Shown in pieces: positions 8,389 to 18,014 of a stretch of DNA of 64,000 nt (position 1 is the stretch's first letter; each line of letters starts with the position of its first letter). The stretch lies in assembly GCA_009773635.1 (NCBI GenBank), contig WSYC01000003.1:1-64000 (forward strand), written 5' to 3'. The stretch comes from Beijerinckiaceae bacterium (GTDB taxonomy: Bacteria; Pseudomonadota; Alphaproteobacteria; Rhizobiales; Beijerinckiaceae). A model generated the notes under the pieces. The model searched no databases, was not told where the DNA came from, and saw only the letters and a program-made list of their open reading frames with translations. The translations under genes and the position numbers were made by a program.

Positions 8389-11300
8389 ATGCGCGGCATC
8401 AATCTTTCAGCCTGGGCGGTCCGGCATCAGGCCCTCGTCCTGTTTCTGATCATCGTGATCGGCCTCTCCGGCACGCTGTCCTATCTCAGGCTCGGACGGG
8501 CGGAAGATCCCTCGTTCACGATCAAAGCCGTGTCGATCACGGTGAGCTGGCCGGGCGCGACTGCGCTCGAAATGCAGAACCAGGTGACGGATCGCATCGA
8601 GAAGAAACTCCAGGAGCTGCCGTTCTTCAACAAAGTCGGCACCTACGCGAAGCCCGGGTTCGCGGCGATGCAGATGGAGTTCAAGGACTACACGCCTGCA
8701 AAGCAGGTGCCCGAACTCTTCTACCAGTTGCGCAAGAAGCTTGGCGATCTCAAACCCGAATTGCCGCCCGGCATCATCGGCCCGAACATCAACGACGAGT
8801 TCGGCGACGTCGATTCGATCCTGACGATGATCACCGGCGATGGCGCGGATTTCGCCCAGCTCAAGCGCGTGGCCGAAGACCTCAAGCGCGCCCTGCTCAA
8901 GGTGCCCGATGTCACCAAAGTGACCGTTTACGGCGCGCAGGAAGAGCGCATCTATATCGAGTTCAGCCACGCCAAGCTCGCAACGCTCGGGATATCGACG
9001 GCGACGATCTTCGATGCCATCTCGCGCCAGAACGCGATTGCGCCGGCCGGCACCTTCGAGACCGGAGCGAGCCGGATTCCGCTGCGTATCACCGGCGCGC
9101 TCGATGGTGTGGATGCCGTTGCCGCCATTCCGGTCGAGGCCGGCGGTCGCTCGTTGCGCCTTGGCGATATCGCGGAGATCACCCGCGGCTTCAAAGACCC
9201 CGGCGATTTCCTGATCAACCAGAACGGCAAGCCGGCCATCGGCGTCGGCACGGTGATGCAGAAGGGCGCGAACATCCTCACGCTCGGCGAGAACATCGAC
9301 AAGGCCGTCGCGGAATTTCAGGCCGGGCTGCCCGTCGGCATTACGCTCGACCGCATCGCGGACCAGCCGAAAGTTGTCGGCGACAGCGTCAAGGAATTTG
9401 TGAAATCCTTCATCGAGGCGCTCGCGATCGTGCTCGCGGTCTCCTTCATCACGCTGGGCTGGCGCACCGGTATCGTGGTGGCGCTCTCGGTGCCGCTGGT
9501 GCTGGCAATCGTTTTTGCGGTGATGGAAATGATCGGCATCGACCTGCACCGGATTTCGCTCGGCGCGCTGATCATCGCGCTCGGCCTGCTCGTCGATGAT
9601 GCGATCATCGCGGTCGAGATGATGATCGTGAAGATGGAAGAGGGCTGGGACCGGATGAAGGCCGCCGCCTATGCGTGGGAGTCCACGGCCTTCCCGATGC
9701 TCACCGGCACGCTTGTCACCGCCGCAGGCTTCATGCCGATCGGCCTCGCAAGCTCCGCGGTCGGTGAATACACCGGCTCGATCTTCATCGTCGTCGGGCT
9801 GGCGCTGATCACCTCATGGATCGTTGCGGTGGTGTTCACGCCCTACCTCGGCGTCAAGCTGCTGCCGCAGACGAAGGCGCATGCCGCCGGCATCGATCCC
9901 TCGCAGGGCCATGCCGCGCTCTATGACGGCAAGGCCTATTCGGCGCTGCGCGCGATCATCTCCTTCTGTGTCCGGCGCTATGGTCTGGTGCTGCTGATTA
10001 CATCAGGCGTGTTCGTCACTGCCATCCTCGGCTTCGGACGGGTGCAGCAGCAGTTCTTCCCGCTGTCGGACCGGCCGGAGCTCTTTCTCGAAATGCGTCT
10101 GCCGGAAGGCTCCTCGATCAGCGCGACCACCGAGGTTGCGCACGAGGCCGAACGGCTGCTGAAGGACGACAAGGACGTCATTCACGCCACGAGCTACATC
10201 GGGCAGGGCAGCCCGCGGTTCTGGCTGGGCCTCAACCAGATCCTGCCGAACGAGGCTTTTGCGCAGATCGTCATCCTCTCGAAGAACGTCGAGGCGCGCG
10301 AACGCATCAAGGCGCGGCTTGAAGCACGGATCGCCGAGGGAGCGTTGAGCGCAGCACGCGTGCGCATCGACCGCTTCAACTTCGGCCCCCCCGTCGGCTT
10401 TCCCGTGCAGTTCCGCGTCGTCGGGACCGACCCGGCAGAAGTGCGCAAGATCGCCTACCGCGTCCGCGATGTCATGGGACAGAACAGGAAATCGGTCGAT
10501 CCGCATCTCGACTGGAACGAGATGATGCCGTCGATCCGCCTGATCGTGGATCAGGATCGAGCCCGCGCCTTCGGGCTCGATCCCTCCTCGATCGCCCAGA
10601 CCCTGCAGACGCTGGTGTCCGGCGTGCCGGTGACGACAATCCGGGACGGCACCGAACAGGTGCAGGTGACCGCGCGCGCTGTCGCCAGCGAACGGCTTTC
10701 GCCGGCAAAACTTGCGGATTTCACGCTGATCGCCCGCAACGGTGTGCCGGTGCCGCTCAGTCAGGTCGCCCGCATCGCCTACGAGCACGAGGAGCCGATC
10801 CTCTGGCGCCGCAATCGCGACATGGCGATCACCGTGCGTTCCGATATCATCGACGGCGTGCAGGCGCCCGATGTCACCACCGAGATCTGGAAGGCGCTGG
10901 CGCCGGTGCGTGACACCTTGCCATCAGGCTACCAGATCCAGATCGGCGGCGCGATCGAGGAATCGGCCAAGGGCAATGAGTCGATCTTCAAGCTCTTCCC
11001 GCTGATGGTCATGGTGATGCTGACGCTGCTGATGATCCAGCTCCAGAGCTTCACCAAGCTGTTCCTCGTCTTCATGAGCGCGCCGCTCGGGATGATCGGC
11101 GCCAGCCTCGCGCTCAACGTCTCGGGCATGCCGTTCGGCTTCGTCGCGTTGCTCGGGCTGATCGCGCTCGCGGGCATGGACATGCGCAACTCCGTCATCC
11201 TCGTCGATCAGGTCCAGCACGATCTCGACCGGGGCATGAGCCTGGCCGAAGCGATCGTCGAATCGGTCGTCCGGCGTGCGCGACCGGTGATCCTCACGGC

Positions 11301-11553
11301 GATGACCGCGATCCTCGCGATGCTGCCGCTGACGACGTCCGCCTTCTGGGGGCCGATGGCGGTGACGGTGATGGGCGGGCTCTTCGTCGCAACCTTCCTG
11401 ACGCTGCTGTTCCTGCCGGCGCTCTACGCCTTCTGGTTCCGCCGGCGCCTGAGAGACGACCGACGCAAGGCGGAGGTGGACGAGGCAGACAAGACCGCCA
11501 AAGTCCCTGTCGGGGCAGAATCGATTGCTGCCCTGCCGCGCGCGGCCGAATAA
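8389..11553 (+). CDS. RND multidrug efflux permease (AcrB/HAE-1-like)
   Basis: This 1054-residue inner-membrane proton/drug antiporter has the full duplicated RND layout: TM1 followed by a large periplasmic loop, TM2-6, a second loop (about 555-860) and TM8-12. The charged TM4 pair is seen in LGLLVDDAIIAVEMM (Asp-Asp), and the second repeat has GLIALAGMDMRNSVILVD. The N-terminus reads NLSAWAVRHQALVLFLI, typical of the MexB/CzcA-like clade. The substrate range is unknown. It forms an operon with the preceding TetR and adaptor genes. A nested hairpin follows the stop. Confidence 0.93.
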   Translation: MRGINLSAWAVRHQALVLFLIIVIGLSGTLSYLRLGRAEDPSFTIKAVSITVSWPGATALEMQNQVTDRIEKKLQELPFFNKVGTYAKPGFAAMQMEFKDYTPAKQVPELFYQLRKKLGDLKPELPPGIIGPNINDEFGDVDSILTMITGDGADFAQLKRVAEDLKRALLKVPDVTKVTVYGAQEERIYIEFSHAKLATLGISTATIFDAISRQNAIAPAGTFETGASRIPLRITGALDGVDAVAAIPVEAGGRSLRLGDIAEITRGFKDPGDFLINQNGKPAIGVGTVMQKGANILTLGENIDKAVAEFQAGLPVGITLDRIADQPKVVGDSVKEFVKSFIEALAIVLAVSFITLGWRTGIVVALSVPLVLAIVFAVMEMIGIDLHRISLGALIIALGLLVDDAIIAVEMMIVKMEEGWDRMKAAAYAWESTAFPMLTGTLVTAAGFMPIGLASSAVGEYTGSIFIVVGLALITSWIVAVVFTPYLGVKLLPQTKAHAAGIDPSQGHAALYDGKAYSALRAIISFCVRRYGLVLLITSGVFVTAILGFGRVQQQFFPLSDRPELFLEMRLPEGSSISATTEVAHEAERLLKDDKDVIHATSYIGQGSPRFWLGLNQILPNEAFAQIVILSKNVEARERIKARLEARIAEGALSAARVRIDRFNFGPPVGFPVQFRVVGTDPAEVRKIAYRVRDVMGQNRKSVDPHLDWNEMMPSIRLIVDQDRARAFGLDPSSIAQTLQTLVSGVPVTTIRDGTEQVQVTARAVASERLSPAKLADFTLIARNGVPVPLSQVARIAYEHEEPILWRRNRDMAITVRSDIIDGVQAPDVTTEIWKALAPVRDTLPSGYQIQIGGAIEESAKGNESIFKLFPLMVMVMLTLLMIQLQSFTKLFLVFMSAPLGMIGASLALNVSGMPFGFVALLGLIALAGMDMRNSVILVDQVQHDLDRGMSLAEAIVESVVRRARPVILTAMTAILAMLPLTTSAFWGPMAVTVMGGLFVATFLTLLFLPALYAFWFRRRLRDDRRKAEVDEADKTAKVPVGAESIAALPRAAE

Positions 11554-11571
11554 GGCGCTATCGCACAAAGC

Positions 11572-11609
11572 GCAGAGCCGAAAGGCGCAATCTCGCCTTG
11601 CCGCTCTGC
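11572..11609. terminator. Nested hairpin after the RND operon
   Basis: An outer stem GCAGAGC/GCTCTGC encloses an inner stem AAGGCG/CGCCTT, with symmetrical three-base internal loops. It begins 19 bases past the permease stop. No T-run follows, so it may terminate only with help or may protect the mRNA end. Confidence 0.4.
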
Positions 11610-11648
11610 TGCGTGCTTCGTAAACCTCACTAAAGTGGGGTGGAAACA

Positions 11649-13289
11649 ATGCTAGGCCAGACCGATACCAACGGGGGCGCAAACAGCGATCTCGCCTATG
11701 ATTTCATCGTTGTGGGGGCCGGCACCGCCGGTTGCCTCCTCGCGAACCGGCTGAGCGCGGACCCGAACAACCGCGTGCTGCTCCTCGAAGCCGGCGGAAA
11801 TGATCGTTACATCTGGTTCCATATCCCTGTCGGCTATCTCTTCCTGATCGGCAATCCGCGTGCGGACTGGCTGTTCAAGACCGCGCCGAGCGCCGGGCTC
11901 AACGGCCGTTCGCTGATGTATCCGCGCGGCAAGGTGCTCGGCGGCTGCTCGGCGATCAACGGCATGATCTACATGCGCGGACAGCGCGAGGATTACGACA
12001 CCTGGGCGCAGAGGGGCCTCACGGGTTGGGGCTGGGACGACGTGATGCCCTATTTCCTCCGCCATGAGGATCATATCGGCGGCAAAACCGCCCTCCACGG
12101 GGCAGGTGGGGAATGGCGCGTCGAGCCGCCGCGCGTGCAATGGGAAATCCTCGATACCTTCCGGGATGCCGCCGAGGAGTTCGGCATTCCGAAGACGGAG
12201 GATTTCAACCTCGGTGACAACGAAGGCTCTTCCTATTTTCAGGTCAACCAGAAGAAGGGCCTGCGCTGGAGCGCGGCGCGTGGCTTCCTCGACCCTATCC
12301 GCGGCCGAAAAAACCTCACGATCCTGACCGGCGCCGAAGCCGAACGGATCACCTTCGAGGGCGCGCGCGCAACCGGCCTCAGCTTCCGGCAGGACGGCGT
12401 GATCCGCTCCGCCACGGCCCGCAAACGCGTCGTGCTGGCGGCGGGTGCAGTCGCCTCGCCCAAACTCCTGATGCTGAGCGGCATCGGTGACGGCAGCAAG
12501 CTCGCCAGATTCGGCATCACGCCGGTGGCGGATCGCCCCGGCGTCGGCGCAAACCTGCAAGATCATCTCCAGTTGCGCCCGATCTACAAGGTCAGCGGCG
12601 TGCGCACGCTCAACATGGATTACGCGAACCTCGTCAAACGCGCGTGGATGGGGGTCGAATTCGCCCTTTTCCGCAAGGGACCGCTGACGATGGCACCCTC
12701 GCAGCTCGGTGTTTTCGCGAAATCCGCGCAACACTACGCAACGCCGAACGTGCAGTTCCATGTCCAGCCGCTCAGCCTCGAAAAATTCGGCGAGGGGCTG
12801 CACCCGTTCCCGGCCTTCACGGCCTCGGTCTGCAATCTCCGCCCGACAAGCCGGGGCGAAATCCGGCTTGAGAGCCCCGATCCCTTCGCTCCGCCCGTGA
12901 TCGACCCAAATTACCTTTCCACCGAAGAAGACCGGCAGGTGGCGGTGGACTCACTGCGGCTCGTGCGCAAGATCGTCGGGGCCGAGGCGCTGAAGCGTTT
13001 CGCGCCCGAAGAGTACAAGCCCGGCGCGCATCTGACCTCGGATGGTGATCTCGCTCAGGCCGCCGGCGACATCGGCACCACGATCTTCCACCCCGTCGGC
13101 ACGGCGCGAATGGGGCAGGCGGATGACATTCACGCCGTGGTTGATGCACGCCTCCGCGTGATCGGTGTCGAGGGGCTGAGCGTTGTCGACGCCTCCGTGA
13201 TGCCGGTCATCACCTCCGGCAATACGAATTCCCCGACGCTGATGATTGCCGAGAAGGGCGCGGAGATGATCCTCGCGGATAGCCGATAG
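11649..13289 (+). CDS. GMC-family FAD-dependent oxidoreductase (choline/alcohol dehydrogenase-like)
   Basis: This GMC oxidoreductase has 546 residues. It carries the N-terminal Rossmann motif VVGAGTAGCLLANRL, the GMC signature PRGKVLGGCSAINGMIYMRG (FAD binding, about residues 90-110), and the C-terminal active-site block with FHPVGTARMG (catalytic His) and NTNSPTLMIAEKGA (catalytic Asn). Members oxidise choline, polyethylene glycol or aliphatic alcohols. There is no betB or betI neighbour, so a choline role is not supported. ATG 11649 is chosen over GTG 11640 because the purine-rich GGGGTGG is better spaced. It is cytosolic or membrane-peripheral. Confidence 0.9.
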   Translation: MLGQTDTNGGANSDLAYDFIVVGAGTAGCLLANRLSADPNNRVLLLEAGGNDRYIWFHIPVGYLFLIGNPRADWLFKTAPSAGLNGRSLMYPRGKVLGGCSAINGMIYMRGQREDYDTWAQRGLTGWGWDDVMPYFLRHEDHIGGKTALHGAGGEWRVEPPRVQWEILDTFRDAAEEFGIPKTEDFNLGDNEGSSYFQVNQKKGLRWSAARGFLDPIRGRKNLTILTGAEAERITFEGARATGLSFRQDGVIRSATARKRVVLAAGAVASPKLLMLSGIGDGSKLARFGITPVADRPGVGANLQDHLQLRPIYKVSGVRTLNMDYANLVKRAWMGVEFALFRKGPLTMAPSQLGVFAKSAQHYATPNVQFHVQPLSLEKFGEGLHPFPAFTASVCNLRPTSRGEIRLESPDPFAPPVIDPNYLSTEEDRQVAVDSLRLVRKIVGAEALKRFAPEEYKPGAHLTSDGDLAQAAGDIGTTIFHPVGTARMGQADDIHAVVDARLRVIGVEGLSVVDASVMPVITSGNTNSPTLMIAEKGAEMILADSR

Positions 13290-13437
13290 CCGATCCCGGC
13301 ACCCGCTTCTCGCGGAAGTCCTGAACGGTTGCGTGTATCAAGCCTGTCCTTTCGCGGGCAACGTGCCCGAAATCCCGGCTGATCTGTCGCGAATGTCACC
13401 AATTCGCGCCCGAAAAGGTTTCCTGCAGCACTTGTCG

Positions 13438-13466
13438 TTGACAAGTCGATGAACTGGCAATCAGAT
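13438..13466 (+). promoter_or_regulatory. Candidate promoter of the peptide-type ABC operon
   Basis: A perfect TTGACA is followed after 17 bases by TCAGAT. The -35 box overlaps the right arm of a palindrome, ACTTGTC-GTT-GACAAGT (13430-13446), which could be a repressor site. The start codon used below lies 55 bases downstream. Confidence 0.45.
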
Positions 13467-13520
13467 ATCGGCAAGGTGGCCATTCCCAGAGCCGCCGTCC
13501 CGTTTTCGGAGCGTCAGACA

Positions 13521-15134
13521 ATGTCCTTCATGCTAACCAAACGCCGCGCCATCCAGCTTGCCGCCGGCCTGCTTGCTTCCACCGCGATCACCGGGATGAC
13601 CCCGGCGCTGGCGCAGACACCGAAAGACACGGTGGTGATGGCCAAGCAGATCGATGACATCATCAGCCTCGACCCGGCCGAAGTTTTCGAGTTTTCCGGC
13701 GGCGAGGTCACCGGCAATGTCTACGACCGCCTGATCGCCTTCGACCTGAAGGATGTCTCGAAGCTCTACGGCGTCATCGCCTCGGGCTGGACGATCTCGG
13801 AGGACGGCAAGACCTACACCTTCAAGCTCAAGCCCGGCCTCAAGTTCCATTCCGGCAATCCCGTGACGGCGGCGGATGTGGTCTATTCGCTCCAGCGCGC
13901 GGTGACGCTCAACAAGACCCCGGCCTTCATCCTCACCCAGTTCGGCCTCAAGAAGGACAATGTCCTCGATGTCGTCAAGGCGGTTGACGATCTCACGGTC
14001 TCGGTCACCGTCGACAAGGCCTATGCGCCGAGCTTCTTCCTTAACTGCATGACCGCGGATGTCGCCTCGATCGTCGATTCGAAGCTGGTGAAGGCCAACG
14101 AGAAGAACGGCGATTTCGGCACCGAATGGCTGAAGAAGAATTCGGCCGGTTCCGGCGCCTATACCCTGCGCTCGTGGCGCGCGAACGAGCAATACGCGCT
14201 CGAAGCCAGCCCGAACTGGGTCGGCGGCGCACCGAAGATGAAGCGCGTCATCGTCCGCCACGTCGCCGAACCGGCGTCGCAGCGCCTGTTGCTGGAAAAG
14301 GGTGACATTGATTTCGCCCGCAACCTGCACAAGGACGGGCTCACCGCCGTCAAGGCGAACAAGGACATCCAGATCCAGCAAGGCGACAAGGGCTATATCC
14401 TCTACCTCGGCCTGAACTCGAAAAACCCCAACCTCGCCAAGCCCGAGGTGCGCGAAGCGCTGAAATGGCTCGTCGATTACGATGCCATCGAGCGCAACAT
14501 CGTGTCCGGCACCTTCCAGCCGCACCAGAGCTTCCTGCCGAAGGGCTTCCTCGGCGCGATCTCGGATCGGCCGTACAAGTATGATCTCGCCAAGGCCAAG
14601 GAGCTCCTCGCCAAGGCCGGCCTGAAGGATGGTTTCAGCGTCACGATGGACGTGCGTTCAACTTCGCCGATCTCGGACATCGCGCAGGCGATCCAGGCGC
14701 AGTGGGCGCAGGCCGGCATCAAGCTCGAGCTGATCCCCGGCGACGGCAAGGCGACGCTGACAAAATATCGCGCCCGCACGCACGACATCTACATCGGCCA
14801 GTGGGGCCCGGATTATCAGGACCCGCACACCAACGCCGAGACCTTCGCGATCAACGAGAGCAATGCGGATGACGCCCGCTCGAAGACGCTGGCCTGGCGC
14901 AATGCCTGGGACATCCCGGACATGACCAAGAAGACGCTGGCCAACGTGCTCGAGCGCGACACCGCCAAGCGCAAGGCGGTTTACGAGGAGCTCCAGCGCG
15001 AGCACCAGAAGACCTCGCCCTTCGTGATCATGTTCCAGCAGGTCGAAGTCGCGGCCTCCCGCACGAATGTCTCGGGCTTCCAGATCGGCCCGGGCTCCTC
15101 GACCAACCTCTACCATCTCCTCGAGAAGAAGTGA
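13521..15134 (+). CDS. Peptide-type ABC transporter periplasmic binding protein (SBP family 5)
   Basis: This is a DppA/OppA-class (cluster C) binding protein of 537 residues. ATG 13521 is chosen because a CGGAG sits nine bases upstream and the frame then opens with a lysine/arginine-rich signal peptide (MLTKRRAIQLAAG) ending at PALAQ. The mature protein shows the family features WTISEDGKTYTFKLKPGLKFH and GSGAYTLRSW. Ligands in this family include di- and oligopeptides, nickel, opines and glutathione; the sequence alone does not decide. It is the first gene of an SBP-B-C-D-F operon and is separated from the rest by a strong hairpin, which should give the binding protein in excess. Confidence 0.9.
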   Translation: MSFMLTKRRAIQLAAGLLASTAITGMTPALAQTPKDTVVMAKQIDDIISLDPAEVFEFSGGEVTGNVYDRLIAFDLKDVSKLYGVIASGWTISEDGKTYTFKLKPGLKFHSGNPVTAADVVYSLQRAVTLNKTPAFILTQFGLKKDNVLDVVKAVDDLTVSVTVDKAYAPSFFLNCMTADVASIVDSKLVKANEKNGDFGTEWLKKNSAGSGAYTLRSWRANEQYALEASPNWVGGAPKMKRVIVRHVAEPASQRLLLEKGDIDFARNLHKDGLTAVKANKDIQIQQGDKGYILYLGLNSKNPNLAKPEVREALKWLVDYDAIERNIVSGTFQPHQSFLPKGFLGAISDRPYKYDLAKAKELLAKAGLKDGFSVTMDVRSTSPISDIAQAIQAQWAQAGIKLELIPGDGKATLTKYRARTHDIYIGQWGPDYQDPHTNAETFAINESNADDARSKTLAWRNAWDIPDMTKKTLANVLERDTAKRKAVYEELQREHQKTSPFVIMFQQVEVAASRTNVSGFQIGPGSSTNLYHLLEKK

Positions 15135-15153
15135 GATCGGGCACGCGAGGCGT

Positions 15154-15180
15154 GGCCGGAGCCTCGGGCTCCGGCCTTTT
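15154..15180 (+). terminator. Intrinsic terminator/attenuator inside the ABC operon
   Basis: A 10-bp perfect GC-rich stem (GGCCGGAGCC / GGCTCCGGCC) with a three-base loop is followed directly by TTTT. It begins 20 bases past the binding-protein stop and 82 bases before the permease start. This is the usual position of a partial terminator that sets binding protein to permease stoichiometry. Confidence 0.7.
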
Positions 15181-15235
15181 CCGGCCGGTTGGTTGAAAAA
15201 TTGGATTTCCCCATGACAATTGCAGGAACTGCCCG

Positions 15236-16264
15236 ATGATGGGATCAGGGCTGGGGCCATCGGCGCGTGCCGTTTTCCGGGAGACGACGACGATCCTTGT
15301 CACGATTCTCGGGCTTCTCGCCGTCACCTTTCTCATTGCGCGCGTGATGCCGGTCGACCCGGTTCTCGCCGTTGTCGGGGACAACGCGCGGCCGGATGTC
15401 TACGAGAAGGCACGCCTCGACATGGGGCTCGACAAGCCGATCCTCGTCCAGTTCTGGATCTATCTCACCAAGGTGGTGCAGGGCGATTTCGGCAAATCCG
15501 TGCTGACGTCGAACCTCGTGCTCGACGATATCAAGCGCGTGTTCCCGGCGACGCTGGAACTTGCGACGCTCGGCACGCTGATCGGCATTTGTCTCGGCAT
15601 TCCGCTCGGCGTGCTCGCGGCAACGAAGCAGGGCCGCTGGCCTGATCATATCGCGCGGTTCATCGGGCTTTTCGGCTATTCCATCCCGATTTTCTGGCTC
15701 GGCCTGATGGGTCTTCTCTTGTTTTACGCCAAGCTCGGCTGGGTCGCCGGTCCCGGCCGGATCGACGTCGCCTTCCAGGATTTCGTCACCCCGATCACCG
15801 GCATCACGCTCATCGATTGCGCGCTGCAGGGCGAATGGGATGCGTTCCGCAACGCCGCCTCGCATCTCGTGCTGCCCTCCGCGGTGCTCGGGCTGTTCTC
15901 GACCGCCTACATCAGCCGGATGACGCGCAGCTTCATGATCACCGAGTTGCAGCAGCACTACGTGATCACCGCAAGGGTGAAGGGTCTGTCGGAGACGCGG
16001 GTGATCTGGGGTCATGCGCTCCGCAATGCCGTTGTGCCGCTGCTGACCGTGATCGCCCTGTCCTATGCCAACCTGCTGGAAGGCTCCGTGCTCACCGAAA
16101 CGGTGTTCGCCTGGCCGGGCCTCGGGCGCTACATCACGAATTCCCTGCTGAACTCGGATATGAATGCCGTTCTCGGCGGCACGATTGTTGTCGGCCTGAT
16201 CTTTGTCGGCATCAACCTCTTGTCCGATGTTCTGGCCCGCATTTTCGATCCCCGGGCGAGGTGA
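15236..16264 (+). CDS. Peptide-type ABC transporter permease (DppB-like)
   Basis: This inner-membrane permease has 342 residues and about six hydrophobic helices. The first helix (about 20-40) is followed by the conserved MPVDPVLAVVGDNARPD segment. The BPD-type EAA loop that docks on the ATPase lies near HYVITARVKGLSETRVIWGHALRNA, read in two parts around residue 245. AGGAA precedes a double ATG at 15236/15239. It ends one base before the next gene, so translation is coupled. Confidence 0.9.
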   Translation: MMGSGLGPSARAVFRETTTILVTILGLLAVTFLIARVMPVDPVLAVVGDNARPDVYEKARLDMGLDKPILVQFWIYLTKVVQGDFGKSVLTSNLVLDDIKRVFPATLELATLGTLIGICLGIPLGVLAATKQGRWPDHIARFIGLFGYSIPIFWLGLMGLLLFYAKLGWVAGPGRIDVAFQDFVTPITGITLIDCALQGEWDAFRNAASHLVLPSAVLGLFSTAYISRMTRSFMITELQQHYVITARVKGLSETRVIWGHALRNAVVPLLTVIALSYANLLEGSVLTETVFAWPGLGRYITNSLLNSDMNAVLGGTIVVGLIFVGINLLSDVLARIFDPRAR

Positions 16265-16265
16265 C

Positions 16266-17156
16266 ATGAGCGCGCTTTATTCCTACCTCACCTCCGAACG
16301 GCCGGCCTCGCGCCGGCAGGCCCAGCTCGGGCAATATTACCGCCAATGGCGGGCGCTGAAGCAGAACCCGCTGGCGCTGATCGGGCTTTCGATCGTGCTG
16401 ATCCTGCTGGTGGTTGCGGCTTCGGCTCCGCTGATCTCGCCCTATGACCCGCTGGCGCAGAACCTCGACCAGCGTCTGCTGCCGCCTTCCGCCGCGCATT
16501 TCTTCGGCACGGATGCGCTGGGGCGCGACATCTTCAGCCGCATCCTGTTCGGCACCCGGCTGACGCTCGCGATCGTGCTGCTGGTGGTGATCTCGGTCGG
16601 GCCGGTGGGGCTCATCATCGGCACCGTTTCCGGCTATTTCGGCGGCATCATCGATACGATCCTGATGCGGATCACCGATGTTTTTCTCGCGTTCCCGCGC
16701 CTCGTGCTGGCACTGGCCTTCGTCGCCGTGCTCGGCCCGGGCATCGAGAACGCCGTGATCGCGATTGCCTGCACGGCGTGGCCGCCCTACGCCCGCGTCG
16801 CCCGCGCGGAGACCATGGTCATCCGCAACGCCGATTACATCGCCGCCGTCCGGCTTCAGGGTGCGAGCCAGACCCGGATCATCCTCAAGCACGTCATTCC
16901 CATGTGCATCCCCTCCGTGATCGTGCGGACGACGCTGGATATGGCCGGCATCATCCTCATCGCTGCCGGGCTCGGCTTCCTCGGGCTGGGCGCGCAGCCG
17001 CCCTCGCCGGAATGGGGTGCGATGATCGCTGCGGGACGCGAATTCATCTTCGACCAGTGGTGGGTCGCGGCCTTTCCGGGGCTGGCGATCTGTCTTGTCG
17101 CGCTCGGGTTCAACCTGCTCGGTGACGGGCTCCGCGACGTGCTGGATGCGCATTGA
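16266..17156 (+). CDS. Peptide-type ABC transporter permease (DppC-like)
   Basis: This second permease (296 residues) is the partner of the upstream DppB-like protein. ATG 16266 is only one base past the upstream stop. The N-terminal cytoplasmic stretch contains RQWRALKQNPLALIGL-like residues leading into helix 1, then the periplasmic FFGTDALGRDIFSRILFGTR motif that is diagnostic of DppC/OppC proteins. The EAA loop is near YIAAVRLQGASQTRIILKHV. It overlaps the next gene by one base (TGATG). Confidence 0.9.
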   Translation: MSALYSYLTSERPASRRQAQLGQYYRQWRALKQNPLALIGLSIVLILLVVAASAPLISPYDPLAQNLDQRLLPPSAAHFFGTDALGRDIFSRILFGTRLTLAIVLLVVISVGPVGLIIGTVSGYFGGIIDTILMRITDVFLAFPRLVLALAFVAVLGPGIENAVIAIACTAWPPYARVARAETMVIRNADYIAAVRLQGASQTRIILKHVIPMCIPSVIVRTTLDMAGIILIAAGLGFLGLGAQPPSPEWGAMIAAGREFIFDQWWVAAFPGLAICLVALGFNLLGDGLRDVLDAH

Positions 17157-18013
17157 TGACGAATGACATGGCATCCGATGCCCCCCTGATCGAGGTCAAG
17201 AACCTCGCCGTCCGCTTCCATACGCCGACGCGTATTGTCGAGGCCGTGCGCGGACTTTCCTTCACACTGGGCCGCGAAAAGCTGGCGATTGTCGGCGAAT
17301 CCGGCTCCGGCAAATCGATGACCGGCCGCGCGATCCTCGATCTCGTGCCCTGGCCGGGTGAAGTCAGCGCGCAGCGCCTCGCGTATCGCGGGCGGGACTT
17401 GCAGGCCATGAAGCCGCAGGAGCGGCGCGGCCTTCGGGGAAAACACATCTCCATGGTGATGCAGGACCCGAAATTCTCGCTCAATCCGGTGATGACTGTC
17501 GGCAAGCAGATCGCGGAAGCCTACCGCGTCCACACCCGCGTCAGCGCGGCTGAAGCGCGCGAGCGGGCGCTGGCGATGCTCGAAGCCGTACAGATCCGCG
17601 AACCGGCGCGCGTTTTCGATCTCTACCCGCACGAGGTTTCGGGCGGTATGGGTCAACGCGTGATGATCGCGATGATGCTGATCGGCGAACCTGATGTGCT
17701 GATTGCCGACGAGCCCACCTCGGCGCTCGATGTCACCGTGCAGGCGCAGATTCTCGATATCCTCGAACGCCTCGTGACCGATCGCGGCATGGGCCTGATC
17801 TTCATCAGCCACGATCTGCCGCTGGTGGCCGCCTTCTGCGACCGCGTCATCGTGATGTATGCCGGCCGCGTGATGGAGACGCTCGACGCAAAGGATCTTC
17901 GTCACGGCAAGCACCCGTATACGCAAGGGCTGCTCGGCTGCCTGCCGGACCTTGATCATCCGCGCCAGCGCCTCGCGGTGCTCGACCGCGACCCTGCCTG
18001 GGCCGGAGGCTGA
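17156..18013 (+). CDS. Peptide-type ABC transporter ATPase (DppD-like)
   Basis: This ATP-hydrolysing subunit has 285 residues. Walker A is GESGSGKSM, the signature is VSGGMGQRVMIAMM, and Walker B is [13 protein letters not shown], followed by the H-loop in FISHDLPLV. The C-terminal extension includes HPYTQGLL, typical of Dpp/Opp ATPases, but the protein is shorter than E. coli DppD and lacks the usual iron-sulfur-like cysteine tail. Length is closer to NikD. ATG 17156 overlaps the preceding TGA. Confidence 0.9.
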   Translation: MTNDMASDAPLIEVKNLAVRFHTPTRIVEAVRGLSFTLGREKLAIVGESGSGKSMTGRAILDLVPWPGEVSAQRLAYRGRDLQAMKPQERRGLRGKHISMVMQDPKFSLNPVMTVGKQIAEAYRVHTRVSAAEARERALAMLEAVQIREPARVFDLYPHEVSGGMGQRVMIAMMLIGEPDVLIADEPTSALDVTVQAQILDILERLVTDRGMGLIFISHDLPLVAAFCDRVIVMYAGRVMETLDAKDLRHGKHPYTQGLLGCLPDLDHPRQRLAVLDRDPAWAGG

Positions 18014-18014
18014 C

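Noticed and set aside
13449-13520. Upstream start for the peptide-type binding protein
   Set aside because: It would place 24 polar residues before a clear signal peptide and would overlap the candidate promoter.
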